Of a stretch of 64,000 nt of DNA, positions 36,703 through 46,732 are shown piece after piece (the first letter of the stretch is position 1; each line of letters starts with the position of its first letter). Source of the stretch: Clostridium thermopalmarium DSM 5974 (GTDB lineage Bacteria > Bacillota > Clostridia > Clostridiales > Clostridiaceae); the NCBI RefSeq assembly GCF_002995795.1, contig NZ_PVXN01000012.1, positions 104,040 through 168,039 of the forward strand, in the 5' to 3' direction. The position numbers and the translations under genes are program-made. Under the pieces are notes generated by a model that saw only the letters and a list, made by a program, of their open reading frames with translations, was not told the origin of the DNA and searched no databases.

Positions 36703-38820
36703 CTATTCATCAGTACTTTTATTTTGTTTTTCTTCTGAGTCTTTGATTGCGTCCTTTCTTGAAAGATTTACTCTTCCCATAGAATCAATTTCTGTAACTT
36801 TAACTAGTATCTCATCTCCTACTGAAACAATATCTTCTACTTTACTTACACGCTTAACATCAAGTTTAGATATGTGTACTAATCCTTCTTTGCCAGGTAA
36901 TATCTCTACAAATGCACCAAAATTAGATATCTTAGTGACCTTTCCTAAATATATTTCGCCTTCTTTTATCTCCCTCGTATAGCCATCTATCATTTGTAGT
37001 GCTTTATTTCCTGATTCATAGCTTTCAGCTGTTACAAATACCGTTCCATCATCCTTAATATCAATCTTGACTCCAGTCTCATCAATTATTTTATTTATTG
37101 TTTTTCCGCCAGTCCCTATTACATCTTTAATCTTAGCAGGATTTATATTCATTGTAAATACTTTTGGAGCATATACAGATACTTCTTTTCTTGGACCATT
37201 TATGCACTTTTTCATAACTTCTAGTATAGCTAATCTTGCTTCTCTAGCATCTGCCAATGCAGTTTTTATACAATTATTAGATAATCCTTCTATTTTAGTG
37301 TCAACTTGTATGGCAGTAATTCCCTTTTCTGTACCAGCCACCTTGAAATCCATATCACCAAAGAAATCTTCTAATCCTTGTATATCTGTTAAAATTTCTT
37401 CTTGTTGTAAGTCTTTACTTGTAACTAATCCCATGGCTATACCAGCTGCTGGTCTTTTTATAGGAACACCTGCATCTAATAAAGCAAGAGTGCTACCACA
37501 TACACTTGCTTGAGATGTAGAACCATTTGAACTTAGTACTTCAGAAACCAATCTAATAGCATAAGGAAATTCCTGTTCACTTGGTATTAAAGGCTCAAGT
37601 GCCTTTTCAGCTAAAGCACCATGCCCAATTTCTCTTCTATTCGGACCTCTTAAAGGTTTAACTTCTCCTACACTATATGATGGAAAGTTATAATGGTGCA
37701 TATATCTTTTTGAAGTTTCTTCTTCTATACCATCTAATATTTGCACCTCACTTATAGATCCTAGAGTTGCTACAGTCAACACTTGAGTTAATCCTCTTGT
37801 AAACAATCCACTTCCATGAGTTCTTGGCAAAATAGAAACTTCAGCTGAAAGCGGCCTGATTTCCTTAAACCCTCTACCATCTGGTCTTCTCTTTTCATTT
37901 AAAATCATATTTCTTACTATTTCTTTTTGTATATTATATACTGCTTCATCTAAATCAAGCAAATTATCTGGGTACTTCTCTTTAAATTGTTCATCGATTT
38001 TCTCCTTGACTTCATCCATTGCTTTATTTCTCAAATCTTTATCTGTATTATACATAGCTTTTTTTATCATATCAAAGGAAAATTCTCTAACTTCTTTTTC
38101 TATATCCTTGTTAATCTCATAAGGTATAAATTCTGCTTTAGGCTTGCCATACTGTTTCATAACCTCTTCTTGAAAACGAGCTATTTTTTTACACTCTTCA
38201 AATCCAAACATTATTGCATCATACATTACATCTTCTGGTATTTCTTCACCACCAGCTTCTATCATCATAACCCTTTCTTGAGTAGCGCAAACTGTTAAAT
38301 CTAAAATGCTTTCATCTCTTTGTTTAGATGTAGGGTTTATAATAAATTCATTATTTATTAATCCCACCGATACTGTACCAACAGGTTTTGTAAACGGTAT
38401 GCTTGATAAGCATAATGCTAATGAAGCTCCATTCATCGCTAATATATTTGGCAAATTATCTTGCTCAACAGATAAAACTGTACAAACAACCTGAACATCA
38501 TTTCTATATCCTTTTGGAAATAGAGGCCTTAGTGGTCTATCAATAGCTCTAGCATTGAGTATAGCCTTATCAGAAGGTCTCCCTTCTCTCTTAATAAAAC
38601 CACCAGGTATTTTACCAACAGCATACAATCTTTCTTGATATTCTATGCTTAACGGAAAAAAGTCTACTCCCTCCCTAGGAGCATCTGAAGCATTAGCATT
38701 TACAAGTATTACAGTATCACCATAACTTATTTTCAAAGCGCAATCTGATAACATTCCTAGTTTGCCAAATTCACCTCTTAGCTTCCTTCCAGCTATTGTT
38801 GTTTCAAAAATTTGATTCAT
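36703..38820 (-). CDS. pnp: Polyribonucleotide nucleotidyltransferase
   Basis: 705 residues. Two RNase PH-like domains are visible: [20 protein letters not shown] with [14 protein letters not shown] in the first, and [21 protein letters not shown] sequence with [21 protein letters not shown] in the second. A KH domain (about 555-615) and an S1 domain (about 620-690, [20 protein letters not shown]) follow. It degrades RNA 3' to 5' phosphorolytically. Start ATG after GGGAGGTAC. It follows rpsO, as in most bacteria; the hairpin at 38911-38933 lies between them. Confidence 0.96.
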   Translation of the reverse strand: MNQIFETTIAGRKLRGEFGKLGMLSDCALKISYGDTVILVNANASDAPREGVDFFPLSIEYQERLYAVGKIPGGFIKREGRPSDKAILNARAIDRPLRPLFPKGYRNDVQVVCTVLSVEQDNLPNILAMNGASLALCLSSIPFTKPVGTVSVGLINNEFIINPTSKQRDESILDLTVCATQERVMMIEAGGEEIPEDVMYDAIMFGFEECKKIARFQEEVMKQYGKPKAEFIPYEINKDIEKEVREFSFDMIKKAMYNTDKDLRNKAMDEVKEKIDEQFKEKYPDNLLDLDEAVYNIQKEIVRNMILNEKRRPDGRGFKEIRPLSAEVSILPRTHGSGLFTRGLTQVLTVATLGSISEVQILDGIEEETSKRYMHHYNFPSYSVGEVKPLRGPNRREIGHGALAEKALEPLIPSEQEFPYAIRLVSEVLSSNGSTSQASVCGSTLALLDAGVPIKRPAAGIAMGLVTSKDLQQEEILTDIQGLEDFFGDMDFKVAGTEKGITAIQVDTKIEGLSNNCIKTALADAREARLAILEVMKKCINGPRKEVSVYAPKVFTMNINPAKIKDVIGTGGKTINKIIDETGVKIDIKDDGTVFVTAESYESGNKALQMIDGYTREIKEGEIYLGKVTKISNFGAFVEILPGKEGLVHISKLDVKRVSKVEDIVSVGDEILVKVTEIDSMGRVNLSRKDAIKDSEEKQNKSTDE

Positions 38821-38910
38821 AATGTACCTCCCTTCAACATCCACATACATTACTATTATTGCCTATTTATATTAATTTAATAAAGAATATGTAGATTATT
38901 CCTAAAATAA

Positions 38911-38933
38911 TAGAGCGGAACTAGCCCGCTCTA
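38911..38933 (-). terminator. Terminator between rpsO and pnp
   Basis: AGAGCGG (38912-38918) pairs with CCGCTCT (38926-38932); A/T flanks. Read-through or a second promoter must supply pnp. Confidence 0.75.
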
Positions 38934-38935
38934 AA

Positions 38936-39199
38936 CTATTTTCTTAATTCTAATTTTTTTATTAAAGAACGATATCTTTCGATGTCTTGCTCTTTTAAAT
39001 AATTTAAAAGGCCTCTTCTTTTACCAACCATCATTAAAAGCCCTCTTCTTGAGTGATAATCTTTTTTATGTTCCTTTAAATGTTCATTTAGATGATTGAT
39101 TCTTTCTGTTAATAAAGCAATTTGAACTTCTGGAGAACCAGTATCTCCTTCATGTAATGCATATTGATTAATTATTTCTAACTTTCTAGCCTTTTCCAT
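38936..39199 (-). CDS. rpsO: 30S ribosomal protein S15
   Basis: 87 residues, full length, with [34 protein letters not shown] and [14 protein letters not shown]. It binds 16S rRNA helices early in platform assembly. Start ATG after GGAGGTGC. It has its own promoter (39283-39311) and a leader with a possible autoregulatory fold. Confidence 0.97.
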   Translation of the reverse strand: MEKARKLEIINQYALHEGDTGSPEVQIALLTERINHLNEHLKEHKKDYHSRRGLLMMVGKRRGLLNYLKEQDIERYRSLIKKLELRK

Positions 39200-39276
39200 A
39201 AAAGCACCTCCGTATTTATAATCCCCATTATTCCATGAATACCGCCGGCCAGTCAATATTCATAGGATAAGGTTCG
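39200..39276 (-). ncRNA. rpsO leader, possible S15 autoregulatory structure
   Basis: In the - strand leader ATGAATA pairs with TATTCAT about 15 bases away, enclosing CTGGCCGGCGG, the most GC-rich run nearby. S15 leaders of several structural classes repress translation by binding S15. Identification rests on position and a plausible hairpin only. Confidence 0.4.
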
Positions 39277-39282
39277 AAGAGT

Positions 39283-39311
39283 ATTATAGCATATAACTGG
39301 TAAAAAGTAAA
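39283..39311 (-). promoter_or_regulatory. rpsO promoter
   Basis: TTTACT (39306-39311), 17-base spacer, TATAAT (39283-39288). Confidence 0.65.
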
Positions 39312-39324
39312 TTATTTTTTATAT

Positions 39325-40257
39325 TTAGTCTATTTTAAATTCAAGATTCTGCTTTTCAGCATAGTTCTTATCTTTTTCTAATTGTTTTGATAAAGTTTCT
39401 AAAGATTCAAATTTCTTTTCATCTCGTATTCTTTTATAAAAATATATTTTTACAAATTCATTATATATATCTTTGTTAAAATCAATAATATGCGTTTCTA
39501 TACTTAATTTTTTATCTTTTACTGTAGGATTATATCCTATATTAGTTATACCTTTATATTTTTTTCCGCTATATTCTACAACCGTATAATACACTCCACC
39601 ACGTGGTAATACAAGACTTTTATTATAGTCTAAATTTATTGTTGGAAAGCCTATTTTTTTGCCTAATTGTTTACCACTTACTACCTTTCCCTCTAAGAAA
39701 AAAGGCCTATTCAAAAATCGATTTGCCTTAGTTATATCTCCTTCTGAAATAAGGTGTCTTATTCTTGAACTACTAACTATTTCATCATTAACTTTTACTG
39801 GAGATATAACACTTAATTCGAATCCTAAGGAATTACTTAAATCCTCCAACAATTCTATATCTCCTAAGTTTTTATATCCAAACCTATAGTTAAAACCTAC
39901 AATAAGTCCTTTTGCATTATAATATCCGATTATATTCTCAATAAATTTTTCTGGAGAAATTCTCATGAATTCCTCATTAAATTCCACGTAATTTAAAATA
40001 TCTATACCAGCGTCTTTTAAAAGTTCTGTTTTGGCTTTATTATTCATAATTAACTTAGGAACCATTTCTTCATTAATAATTGTTAAAGGATGATTTTTAA
40101 AAGTAAACACCATACTTTTAGCCTTATTGGCTCTAGCTAATTCTATAGTCTTGTTTATAAGATTCATATGTCCTATGTGAAGCCCATCAAAGCTTCCTAA
40201 CGCTATATATGTCTTCTCATCTAACTTAATATTAAAATTATCCTCATATACTATCAT
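39325..40257 (-). CDS. ribF: Bifunctional riboflavin kinase / FAD synthetase
   Basis: 310 residues. FAD synthetase domain about 1-165 with the nucleotidyl-transfer motif GSFDGLHIGHMN and VGFNYRFG; riboflavin kinase domain about 183-305 with GKKIGFPTINLDY and the strand block ETHIIDFN. Converts riboflavin to FMN and FAD, needed by Nox, the BaiN-like protein and others here. ATG start. Last gene of the rimP-to-ribF run. Confidence 0.94.
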   Translation of the reverse strand: MIVYEDNFNIKLDEKTYIALGSFDGLHIGHMNLINKTIELARANKAKSMVFTFKNHPLTIINEEMVPKLIMNNKAKTELLKDAGIDILNYVEFNEEFMRISPEKFIENIIGYYNAKGLIVGFNYRFGYKNLGDIELLEDLSNSLGFELSVISPVKVNDEIVSSSRIRHLISEGDITKANRFLNRPFFLEGKVVSGKQLGKKIGFPTINLDYNKSLVLPRGGVYYTVVEYSGKKYKGITNIGYNPTVKDKKLSIETHIIDFNKDIYNEFVKIYFYKRIRDEKKFESLETLSKQLEKDKNYAEKQNLEFKID

Positions 40258-40268
40258 ATTATTTTCTC

Positions 40269-41138
40269 CTAAAGCAATAATATCTCTAATTTTAATCCGT
40301 TAGAATTTCTTAATCCAATACCTAAAAATTTTTCATCATAAGTGTAAATTCTATATAACTTGTTTAACTGTATTTCGTTCAAAAGTCTTCTATCGCCGAC
40401 TCTAACTCCATTGCGTAATAATTTCTCAACATTTGAATTTACTTTTACTTTGTCATAGTCATTTAAAGCCACATCTATAGGAATTATATGCTCATTCACA
40501 TTGGTCTCTTTCAAATCTTCAAGAAATAATGCATTTTCTTTATTGAATTTTCCGCTTTGTATTCTTTCTAAACTCCACATTGTAGCACCACAAGCGAGTT
40601 TTTTACCTATATCATAGCATAAGCTTCTTATATACGTCCCCTTAGAGCATTTAACTCTAAAAGAAACATAAGGTAAACTTATATCTAAAATATCAATATC
40701 ATATATTGTTATTGGTCTAGCATTCCTTTGTATTTCTACACCATCTCGAGCAAGTTCATATAGTTTTTTTCCATTTATTTTAACTGCAGAATACATAGGC
40801 GGAACCTGAAGTATGTTCCCTTTGAAAGAATTTATACATGATATTATATCTTCTTCAAGTACACTAACTTCGCTTGTTGTTATAATTTTACCTTCTCTAT
40901 CATAAGTATCTGTTGTAATGCCTAACTTTAATTTGCACTCATATACTTTAAAATCATTCATTATATAGTTAACAATTTTTGTAGCTTTTCCTATACAAAT
41001 TGGTAAAACTCCACTAGCCAATGGATCTAAAGTCCCAGTATGCCCTACTTTCTTTACCTTTGTTAATTTTCTTATAGTCTTTACAACATCAAAAGATGTC
41101 ATTCCAACTGGTTTATAAATATTTAATACTCCATTCAT
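40269..41138 (-). CDS. truB: tRNA pseudouridine(55) synthase
   Basis: 289 residues. GVLNIYKPVGMTSFDVV at the start, and GHTGTLDPLASGVLPICIG whose Asp (about 39) is the catalytic nucleophile; a C-terminal PUA-like segment ends the chain. Makes pseudouridine 55 in the T loop of tRNAs. The start ATG overlaps the nrnA stop codon by one base, so it is translationally coupled. Confidence 0.95.
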   Translation of the reverse strand: MNGVLNIYKPVGMTSFDVVKTIRKLTKVKKVGHTGTLDPLASGVLPICIGKATKIVNYIMNDFKVYECKLKLGITTDTYDREGKIITTSEVSVLEEDIISCINSFKGNILQVPPMYSAVKINGKKLYELARDGVEIQRNARPITIYDIDILDISLPYVSFRVKCSKGTYIRSLCYDIGKKLACGATMWSLERIQSGKFNKENALFLEDLKETNVNEHIIPIDVALNDYDKVKVNSNVEKLLRNGVRVGDRRLLNEIQLNKLYRIYTYDEKFLGIGLRNSNGLKLEILLL

Positions 41139-42097
41139 TATATCAACTCTTTTTCTATTTGTTTAATTAATATAGATTTAATTTCTTGTAAAGATACGTT
41201 AGTGGAAAAACCTGCAGCTCTAATATGTCCACCTCCGTTGAACATTTCTGCAATTTTTCTTACATCTACTTTTTTCTTTGATCTCAAACTAACTTTGGTT
41301 ACACAATCACACTCTTTAAGTAAAATTGCAACTTCTACAGTATCTATCTGAGTTCCTATATTAACTAAATCTGATGTATCAGATTTATCAATATTAAATT
41401 CTTCTATCATTTCTTTTGTTAGTTCCATTATACATAGTTTTTTATTTAATTCTAAATGCATTTTTTCAATAATTTTTCCTTGAAGCTTCAGCCTTTCAAA
41501 GCTTATATTTTCAAATATTTTTCTGTGAATTTCAGAAAAATCTATTTTTTTATATATCAACTCTCCAGCTATTTTATGAGTCAATCTTGTTGTATTGGAA
41601 TGTCTAAAGGATCCTGTATCTGTAAGTATTGATGTATAAAGACATGTAGCGATGTCTTTATCTATATTTACATTCAAAACCTCTAATAACTCATAAATAA
41701 TTTCCGCTACTGCAGCCGCATTTGTATCTATATAATTTAAATCGCCATAATTATCATTAGATATATGATGATCAATATTAATTAAAGTATATTTTTTAGT
41801 ATTTAAATCAATATCAGCATTTATTCTTTCAAAGTTACCACAGTCTAATACAATAACAGTATCTGTATCTTCTAAAACATAGTTTAAATCCTTGTTTATT
41901 CTATCAGAATAAGGTAAATAATAAAATGTTTCTGGTATTTCTTCTTTTGAAATTATATATGCGCTTTTGCCTATATTAAGAAGTCCCTGCATTAATGCAA
42001 GGGAACTTCCTAAGGAGTCTCCATCAGGAGATATATGGCATGTGATACCTATTTTTTTACTTTTCTTTATTTTTTCTATAATATTATTTGGTATCAT
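41138..42097 (-). CDS. nrnA: Bifunctional oligoribonuclease / PAP phosphatase
   Basis: 319 residues of the DHH/DHHA1 family. CHISPDGDSLGSSLAL near 19-34, DCGNFERIN, IDHHISNDNYGD (DHH near 107) and the C-terminal FNGGGHIRAAGFS. It removes the last 2-5 nucleotides left by other RNases and hydrolyses 3'-phosphoadenosine 5'-phosphate. Overlaps rbfA by 14 bases and truB by one, a tight operon. Confidence 0.93.
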   Translation of the reverse strand: MIPNNIIEKIKKSKKIGITCHISPDGDSLGSSLALMQGLLNIGKSAYIISKEEIPETFYYLPYSDRINKDLNYVLEDTDTVIVLDCGNFERINADIDLNTKKYTLINIDHHISNDNYGDLNYIDTNAAAVAEIIYELLEVLNVNIDKDIATCLYTSILTDTGSFRHSNTTRLTHKIAGELIYKKIDFSEIHRKIFENISFERLKLQGKIIEKMHLELNKKLCIMELTKEMIEEFNIDKSDTSDLVNIGTQIDTVEVAILLKECDCVTKVSLRSKKKVDVRKIAEMFNGGGHIRAAGFSTNVSLQEIKSILIKQIEKELI

Positions 42098-42449
42098 GTT
42101 TGTCTTGCTCCTTTAAATCACTTAGAATCTCATTAATATGCATACCATGTTCTATGCTTTTATCTACTTCAATTATTATTTCAGGTGTATATCGTAGCTT
42201 AACTCTATGCCCTACTTCTCGTCTAATGAAACTGACTGAATTTTTTAGAGCTTCAACACTTTCCTTTTTCTGTTCATCTGTACCAAAAATACTTATAAAG
42301 ACTTTTGCATATCTCAAGTCATTTGTAACTTCTACTCTTGTTACACTTACCATTGCAGTAAGCCTAGGGTCATTTATATCGTACTGAATTATATTGCTAA
42401 TTTCCTTTTTTATCTCTTCATTTATTCTACCTAATCTATATTTCGCCAT
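42084..42449 (-). CDS. rbfA: Ribosome-binding factor A
   Basis: 121 residues with the KH-like fold: RLGRINEEIKKEISNII, DPRLTAMVSVTRVEVTNDL, YAKVFISIFG, RYTPEIIIEVDKSIEHGMHI. Helps late 30S maturation at 16S helix 1. Start ATG after GAGGAGAGAG. Between infB and nrnA. Confidence 0.95.
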   Translation of the reverse strand: MAKYRLGRINEEIKKEISNIIQYDINDPRLTAMVSVTRVEVTNDLRYAKVFISIFGTDEQKKESVEALKNSVSFIRREVGHRVKLRYTPEIIIEVDKSIEHGMHINEILSDLKEQDKHDTK

Positions 42450-42476
42450 ATAACTCTCTCCTCTAAAGTACACAAA

Positions 42477-44573
42477 TTATAGATTCTTACGCTTTACTTC
42501 TTCCATAATGAAAACCTCAATCATATCTCCTTCTTTAAGATCATTAAACTTCTCTATTGATAATCCACACTCATATCCAGATGCTACTTCTTTTACATCA
42601 TCCTTAAATCTCTTTAAAGATGAAATTTCTGACTCGAACACTACAATACCATCTCGTATTACTCTTGCTTTACTGTTTCTTACTATTTTACCATTTAACA
42701 CATAACAGCCAGCTATGGTTCCAACACTTGATATTTTATATACAGCTCTAACTTCAGCATTTCCTAAGACTACTTCCTTGTATTCTGGCTCTAACAAACC
42801 TAACATGGCTGATTTTACATCCTCTATAGCATCATATATAATCCTATATGTTCTAATATTAACTCCTTCCTTTTCTGCTAATGAAGTTGCATTATTAGTT
42901 GGTCTAACATTAAAACCTATGATAATCGCATTTGACGCTGATGCTAATGTTACATCTGTCTCACTAATAGCCCCAACTGCACCGTGAATAACTCTTACTT
43001 TAACAGACTCTGTTGATAATTTTTCAAGTGATTGAGTAACCGCTTCAACGGATCCTTGAACATCTGCTTTAACTATTACATCAAGTTCTTTAACTTTACC
43101 TTCCTGAATTTGATTATATAAGTCTTCAAGTGAAACTTTGTTGCTTGATGTTAATCTTTGTTGCCTTAATTTTTCTTTTCTAGCTTCAGCCATATTTCTA
43201 GCTGTTTTCTCATCTTTAACTACATTAAATCTATCTCCAGCATCTGGTACTTCTGAAAGACCAAGTATTTCTACTGGTATTGATGGACCTGCTGATGATA
43301 TATTATGTCCTTTATCATCAAACATAGCTCTTATTCTACCATATGTAGTCCCAACTAATATTGAATCTCCTACTCTAAGAGTACCATTTTGAACCAATAG
43401 AGATGCTACTGGACCTCTGCCTTTATCAAGTTTTGCCTCTATTACTGTACCTTTAGCTTTTCTATTTGGATCAGCTGTTAATTCTTCCATTTCAGCTGTT
43501 AAAAGAATCATTTCAAGTAATGTATCAAGCCCTTCTTTTGTATGAGCTGAAACTGGAACAGTTACTATATCTCCACCCCAATCTTCTGGGATAAGATTAT
43601 ATTCTGTTAATTCTTGTTTAACTCTATCGATATTTGCACCTACTTTATCAATTTTATTAATAGCTACTATTATAGGTACATTTGCCGCTTTACAGTGATT
43701 AATTGCTTCAACAGTTTGAGGCATTATTCCATCATCTGCAGCAACTACAAGAATTACTATATCAGTAATTTGCGCTCCTCTTGCCCTCATAGTAGTAAAA
43801 GCTTCATGTCCAGGAGTATCTAGAAATGTTATTTTTTCATTATTGACTTCTACAGTATAAGCACCAATATGTTGTGTAATTCCGCCCGCCTCTGTTGCTG
43901 TAACCTTTGATTTTTTTATAGCATCAAGTATAGAAGTTTTACCGTGGTCTACATGCCCCATTACTGTTACAACAGGCGGCCTTTTTTCATAATTTTCCTC
44001 ATTAATATCTTCCTCATTATCTTCATCATCATTATCAACTAGTAAAGACTCTTCTTTTTTTATAACTAACGCATCAAATTTTTCTGCTAACTTTTCAGCA
44101 GTATTAAAGTCTAACTCTTGATTTATAGCAGCCATTACTCCCATAAACATGAGTTGTTTTATAACTTCCGTAATAGGTTTCTTTAATTTATCTGATAGTT
44201 CCTTAACAGTAATAGTATCCTCCATTTCTATAATTATCTCTTCTGCTAAAGTAGATTCATTATTATTTTCTTTTCCATTTGACTTACTTTTAAAATTGTT
44301 TTTTTTAGAATTTTTCTTTTTGTTCTTTATCTTAACTGAGTTATCTAACTCTTCCTCATATTCATCTATTATACTTTTTGCTATAGAATTATTTTCTTTA
44401 CCGTTGCTTTCATTCTCCACGAAAATTTCCTTAATTAATTCTGCATCTTCTTCATCCAAGACACTCATGTGATTTTTGACTTTTATATCGAACTCACTTG
44501 AAAGAATATCTATCAATTCTCTACTAGTTATATTCAGTTCCTTTGCTAGTTCGTAAACTCTTGTTTTAGCCAA
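42477..44573 (-). CDS. infB: Translation initiation factor IF-2
   Basis: 698 residues. IF2-N domain, a Lys/Asn/Glu-rich linker (about 75-190), then the GTPase with G1 GHVDHGKT, G3 DTPGHEAF and G4 NKID; domains II-IV follow to the end. Delivers initiator tRNA to the 30S subunit. Start TTG at 44573, with GGGGGTG as ribosome site. Usually a small L7Ae protein gene (ylxQ) separates rnpM and infB; it is missing here. Confidence 0.96.
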   Translation of the reverse strand: MAKTRVYELAKELNITSRELIDILSSEFDIKVKNHMSVLDEEDAELIKEIFVENESNGKENNSIAKSIIDEYEEELDNSVKIKNKKKNSKKNNFKSKSNGKENNNESTLAEEIIIEMEDTITVKELSDKLKKPITEVIKQLMFMGVMAAINQELDFNTAEKLAEKFDALVIKKEESLLVDNDDEDNEEDINEENYEKRPPVVTVMGHVDHGKTSILDAIKKSKVTATEAGGITQHIGAYTVEVNNEKITFLDTPGHEAFTTMRARGAQITDIVILVVAADDGIMPQTVEAINHCKAANVPIIVAINKIDKVGANIDRVKQELTEYNLIPEDWGGDIVTVPVSAHTKEGLDTLLEMILLTAEMEELTADPNRKAKGTVIEAKLDKGRGPVASLLVQNGTLRVGDSILVGTTYGRIRAMFDDKGHNISSAGPSIPVEILGLSEVPDAGDRFNVVKDEKTARNMAEARKEKLRQQRLTSSNKVSLEDLYNQIQEGKVKELDVIVKADVQGSVEAVTQSLEKLSTESVKVRVIHGAVGAISETDVTLASASNAIIIGFNVRPTNNATSLAEKEGVNIRTYRIIYDAIEDVKSAMLGLLEPEYKEVVLGNAEVRAVYKISSVGTIAGCYVLNGKIVRNSKARVIRDGIVVFESEISSLKRFKDDVKEVASGYECGLSIEKFNDLKEGDMIEVFIMEEVKRKNL

Positions 44574-44651
44574 AACATTCACCCCCAATTAGTATTTAAT
44601 TTTTATTTTATATGGAGCTTATCTTATATCGATTAAAATTTATAACTTCTG

Positions 44652-44921
44652 TTAGTTCTCTTCTAAAATTTCACTTTTTAGCTTATCATAAATATCTTCG
44701 TTTATCTTTACGCCAAGATTTCGCTCTAATCTCTTCGTTTTAAAAGCTTGTTCTAAACAATTAAGATCTCTACATATATAAGCTCCTCTTCCAGGTTTTT
44801 TACCTGTTAAATCCACAAATATTTCTTCATCTTTATTCTTTACGATTCGTATAAGTTCTTTTTTAGGCTTCATAGATGAACAACCAGTACACATTCTCTG
44901 AGGTACCTTTTTTGTCTTCAT
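44652..44921 (-). CDS. rnpM: RNase P modulator RnpM (YlxR)
   Basis: 89 residues: RMCTGCSSMKPKKELIR with the conserved CxGC, DLTGKKPGRGAYICRDLNCL. YlxR family proteins bind RNase P RNA and modulate tRNA maturation in B. subtilis. ATG start after GGCGGT. Between nusA and infB; the usual downstream ylxQ is absent. Confidence 0.9.
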   Translation of the reverse strand: MKTKKVPQRMCTGCSSMKPKKELIRIVKNKDEEIFVDLTGKKPGRGAYICRDLNCLEQAFKTKRLERNLGVKINEDIYDKLKSEILEEN

Positions 44922-44951
44922 AAATAAGCTCTACCGCCTTTCTCAAGAAAA

Positions 44952-45998
44952 TTACTTTGAAACTTGAGATTTACTTTTAATATCTATCTTCCAACCAGTT
45001 AGTTTTGCAGCTAATCTAACATTCTGTCCCTCTTTACCAATAGCTAAAGAAAGTTGATCATCTTCAACTACTATTTTTGCTGATTTACTACCTTCATCAA
45101 TTTCAACATCCAATACTTTAGCAGGACTAAGTGCATTGGCAATATATTTTTCAGGAAGTTTATCCCATTTAATTATATCTATCTTCTCATTTTTTAGCTC
45201 ATTAACTATGTTTTGAACTCTCATACCCTTTGGACCAACACATGCACCAGTAGCATCAATACTCTCGTCATTAGAATAAACTGCAATTTTAGTTCTTGAA
45301 CCAGCTTCCCTTGAAATACTTTTAATTTCAACAACTCCTGTATAAATTTCTGGAACCTCTAACTCAAATAGCCTTTTTACTAAACCTGGATGAGTTCTTG
45401 AAACTATAACTTGAGGTCCTTTAGTAGTATTTTTTACTTCAACTATATACAACTTTAGCCTATCATTAAAATTATATTCTTCACCTGGCATCTGTTCATT
45501 AGGACCTAAAACTGCTTCTATTTTTTCCAAGTCTACAAATACATTACCCTTATCTTTTCTTATAACAGTACCTGTAATTATATCATATTCTTTAGCAATA
45601 AATTCATTGTAGATAACTTTTCTTTCTGCTTCTTTTATTCTTTGAATTACAACTTGTTTAGCTGTTTGAGCTGCTATTCTTCCAAAACTTTTAGGAGTAA
45701 CTTCAATGTCTATAATATCTCCTAATTCATATCTTGGGTCTATTTTTCTTGCTTCTTCTAGTGAAATTTCATTCACAGTTAAAACTTCTTCACTAACTTG
45801 TTTAGGAGTATACACATGTATCTCGCCATTATCTCTATCTATGGTTACTTTTACATTTTGCGCATTACCTCCTACCTTAGCATAGTTTTTTTTATATGCA
45901 GATACTAAAGCATCCTCAACAGTTTCAAACAGCAAATCTTCACTAATTCCTTTCTCTTTCACAATCTCTCTTAAGGCTTCAATAAACTCGCCATTCAT
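44952..45998 (-). CDS. nusA: Transcription termination/antitermination protein NusA
   Basis: 348 residues. N-terminal RNA-polymerase binding domain with EALREIVKEKGIS, S1 domain about 130-200, KH1 (ASIDATGACVGPKGMRVQNI type sequence) and KH2 (LSLAIGKEGQNVRLAA). Ends without the acidic repeats of enterobacterial NusA, as usual for Firmicutes. Controls pausing and termination. ATG start after AGGAGGAG. Confidence 0.95.
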   Translation of the reverse strand: MNGEFIEALREIVKEKGISEDLLFETVEDALVSAYKKNYAKVGGNAQNVKVTIDRDNGEIHVYTPKQVSEEVLTVNEISLEEARKIDPRYELGDIIDIEVTPKSFGRIAAQTAKQVVIQRIKEAERKVIYNEFIAKEYDIITGTVIRKDKGNVFVDLEKIEAVLGPNEQMPGEEYNFNDRLKLYIVEVKNTTKGPQVIVSRTHPGLVKRLFELEVPEIYTGVVEIKSISREAGSRTKIAVYSNDESIDATGACVGPKGMRVQNIVNELKNEKIDIIKWDKLPEKYIANALSPAKVLDVEIDEGSKSAKIVVEDDQLSLAIGKEGQNVRLAAKLTGWKIDIKSKSQVSK

Positions 45999-46010
45999 CT
46001 TTCACTCCTC

Positions 46011-46472
46011 CTAAAACTCCCCTTTTAAAGTAACCTTTTTAATCTTTTCTCTTGGAATATTAACTTTAAAATTTTCAGCTTCAATTGTAATTGTATCTTT
46101 ACTAAAATCTATTAATTTTCCTTCAAAGAGTTTTTGGCCTTTATGTGGTTTTGATAGCTTTATTAATACATCATAATTAACATACTTATGTAGATGTTCA
46201 TCATTATATAGTATTCTTTCAATCCCAGGAGAAGAGACTTCTAGATAATAACTCTCTTCAATAGGATCCTCATTATCTAACATATCACTGATTTCCCTAC
46301 TAACAATTTCACAATCTTCTAATGATATTCCTTTTTCATTATCTATATATACTCTAAGGTAATTTTCGTTATTTTCTTTTATATATTCTATATAATATAA
46401 CTCATAATTTAATTTTAATACAATTGGTTTAATTAGATCATTTAGTTTATTTATCAATGTATCATTTTTCAT
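46011..46472 (-). CDS. rimP: Ribosome maturation factor RimP
   Basis: 153 residues. LNYELYYIEYIKENNENYLRVYID, CEIVSREISDMLD, and SYYLEVSSPGIERIL match the family across both domains. Needed for 30S assembly. Start ATG after AAGGAGGGG; a GTG two codons upstream overlaps that site. First gene of the translation operon, preceded by two terminators. Confidence 0.93.
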   Translation of the reverse strand: MKNDTLINKLNDLIKPIVLKLNYELYYIEYIKENNENYLRVYIDNEKGISLEDCEIVSREISDMLDNEDPIEESYYLEVSSPGIERILYNDEHLHKYVNYDVLIKLSKPHKGQKLFEGKLIDFSKDTITIEAENFKVNIPREKIKKVTLKGEF

Positions 46473-46532
46473 CTTCACCCCTCCTTAATCTTAGTTTTCC
46501 TCATTTACTAAATAAATAAACAAATATTAATG

Positions 46533-46560
46533 AAAAACGCAACAAGATTGTTGCGTTTTT
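46533..46560 (-). terminator. Terminator, perfect 12-bp stem
   Basis: AAAAACGCAACA pairs with TGTTGCGTTTTT around AGAT; it can act on both strands. It ends the ispG operon. Confidence 0.85.
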
Positions 46561-46571
46561 ACAAATATAAA

Positions 46572-46592
46572 GAGTGGGTTTTTGCCCCACTC
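46572..46592 (-). terminator. Second terminator of the ispG operon
   Basis: GAGTGGG (46572-46578) pairs with CCCACTC (46586-46592); T-rich on the - strand side. Confidence 0.6.
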
Positions 46593-46732
46593 ATATGCTA
46601 AAGTTTATCTGCTAACCAATTCTATTTTATTTTAGCATACTAAAAATTCTATTTCAAGGGATAAAGCTAAATCATTTTATAATGTTACCAAATAATAAAA
46701 TTTTATACTTAAATAATGCTATATTTTACAGT

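Larger units (their letters stand above)
46479..46732. other. 254-base gap between ispG and rimP where polC is usually found
   Basis: Two hairpins (46533-46560, 46572-46592) lie near rimP. A wider pair TATGCTAAA / TTTAGCATA about 32 bases apart lies at about 46595-46644, with A/T-rich DNA beyond. No polC sequence or ORF was seen. Confidence 0.55.

Noticed and set aside
37067..37513. 148-codon + strand frame inside pnp
   Set aside because: Lies entirely antisense to a gene with clear domains, has no ribosome site and shows the Ile/Ser/Phe bias of a shadow frame.
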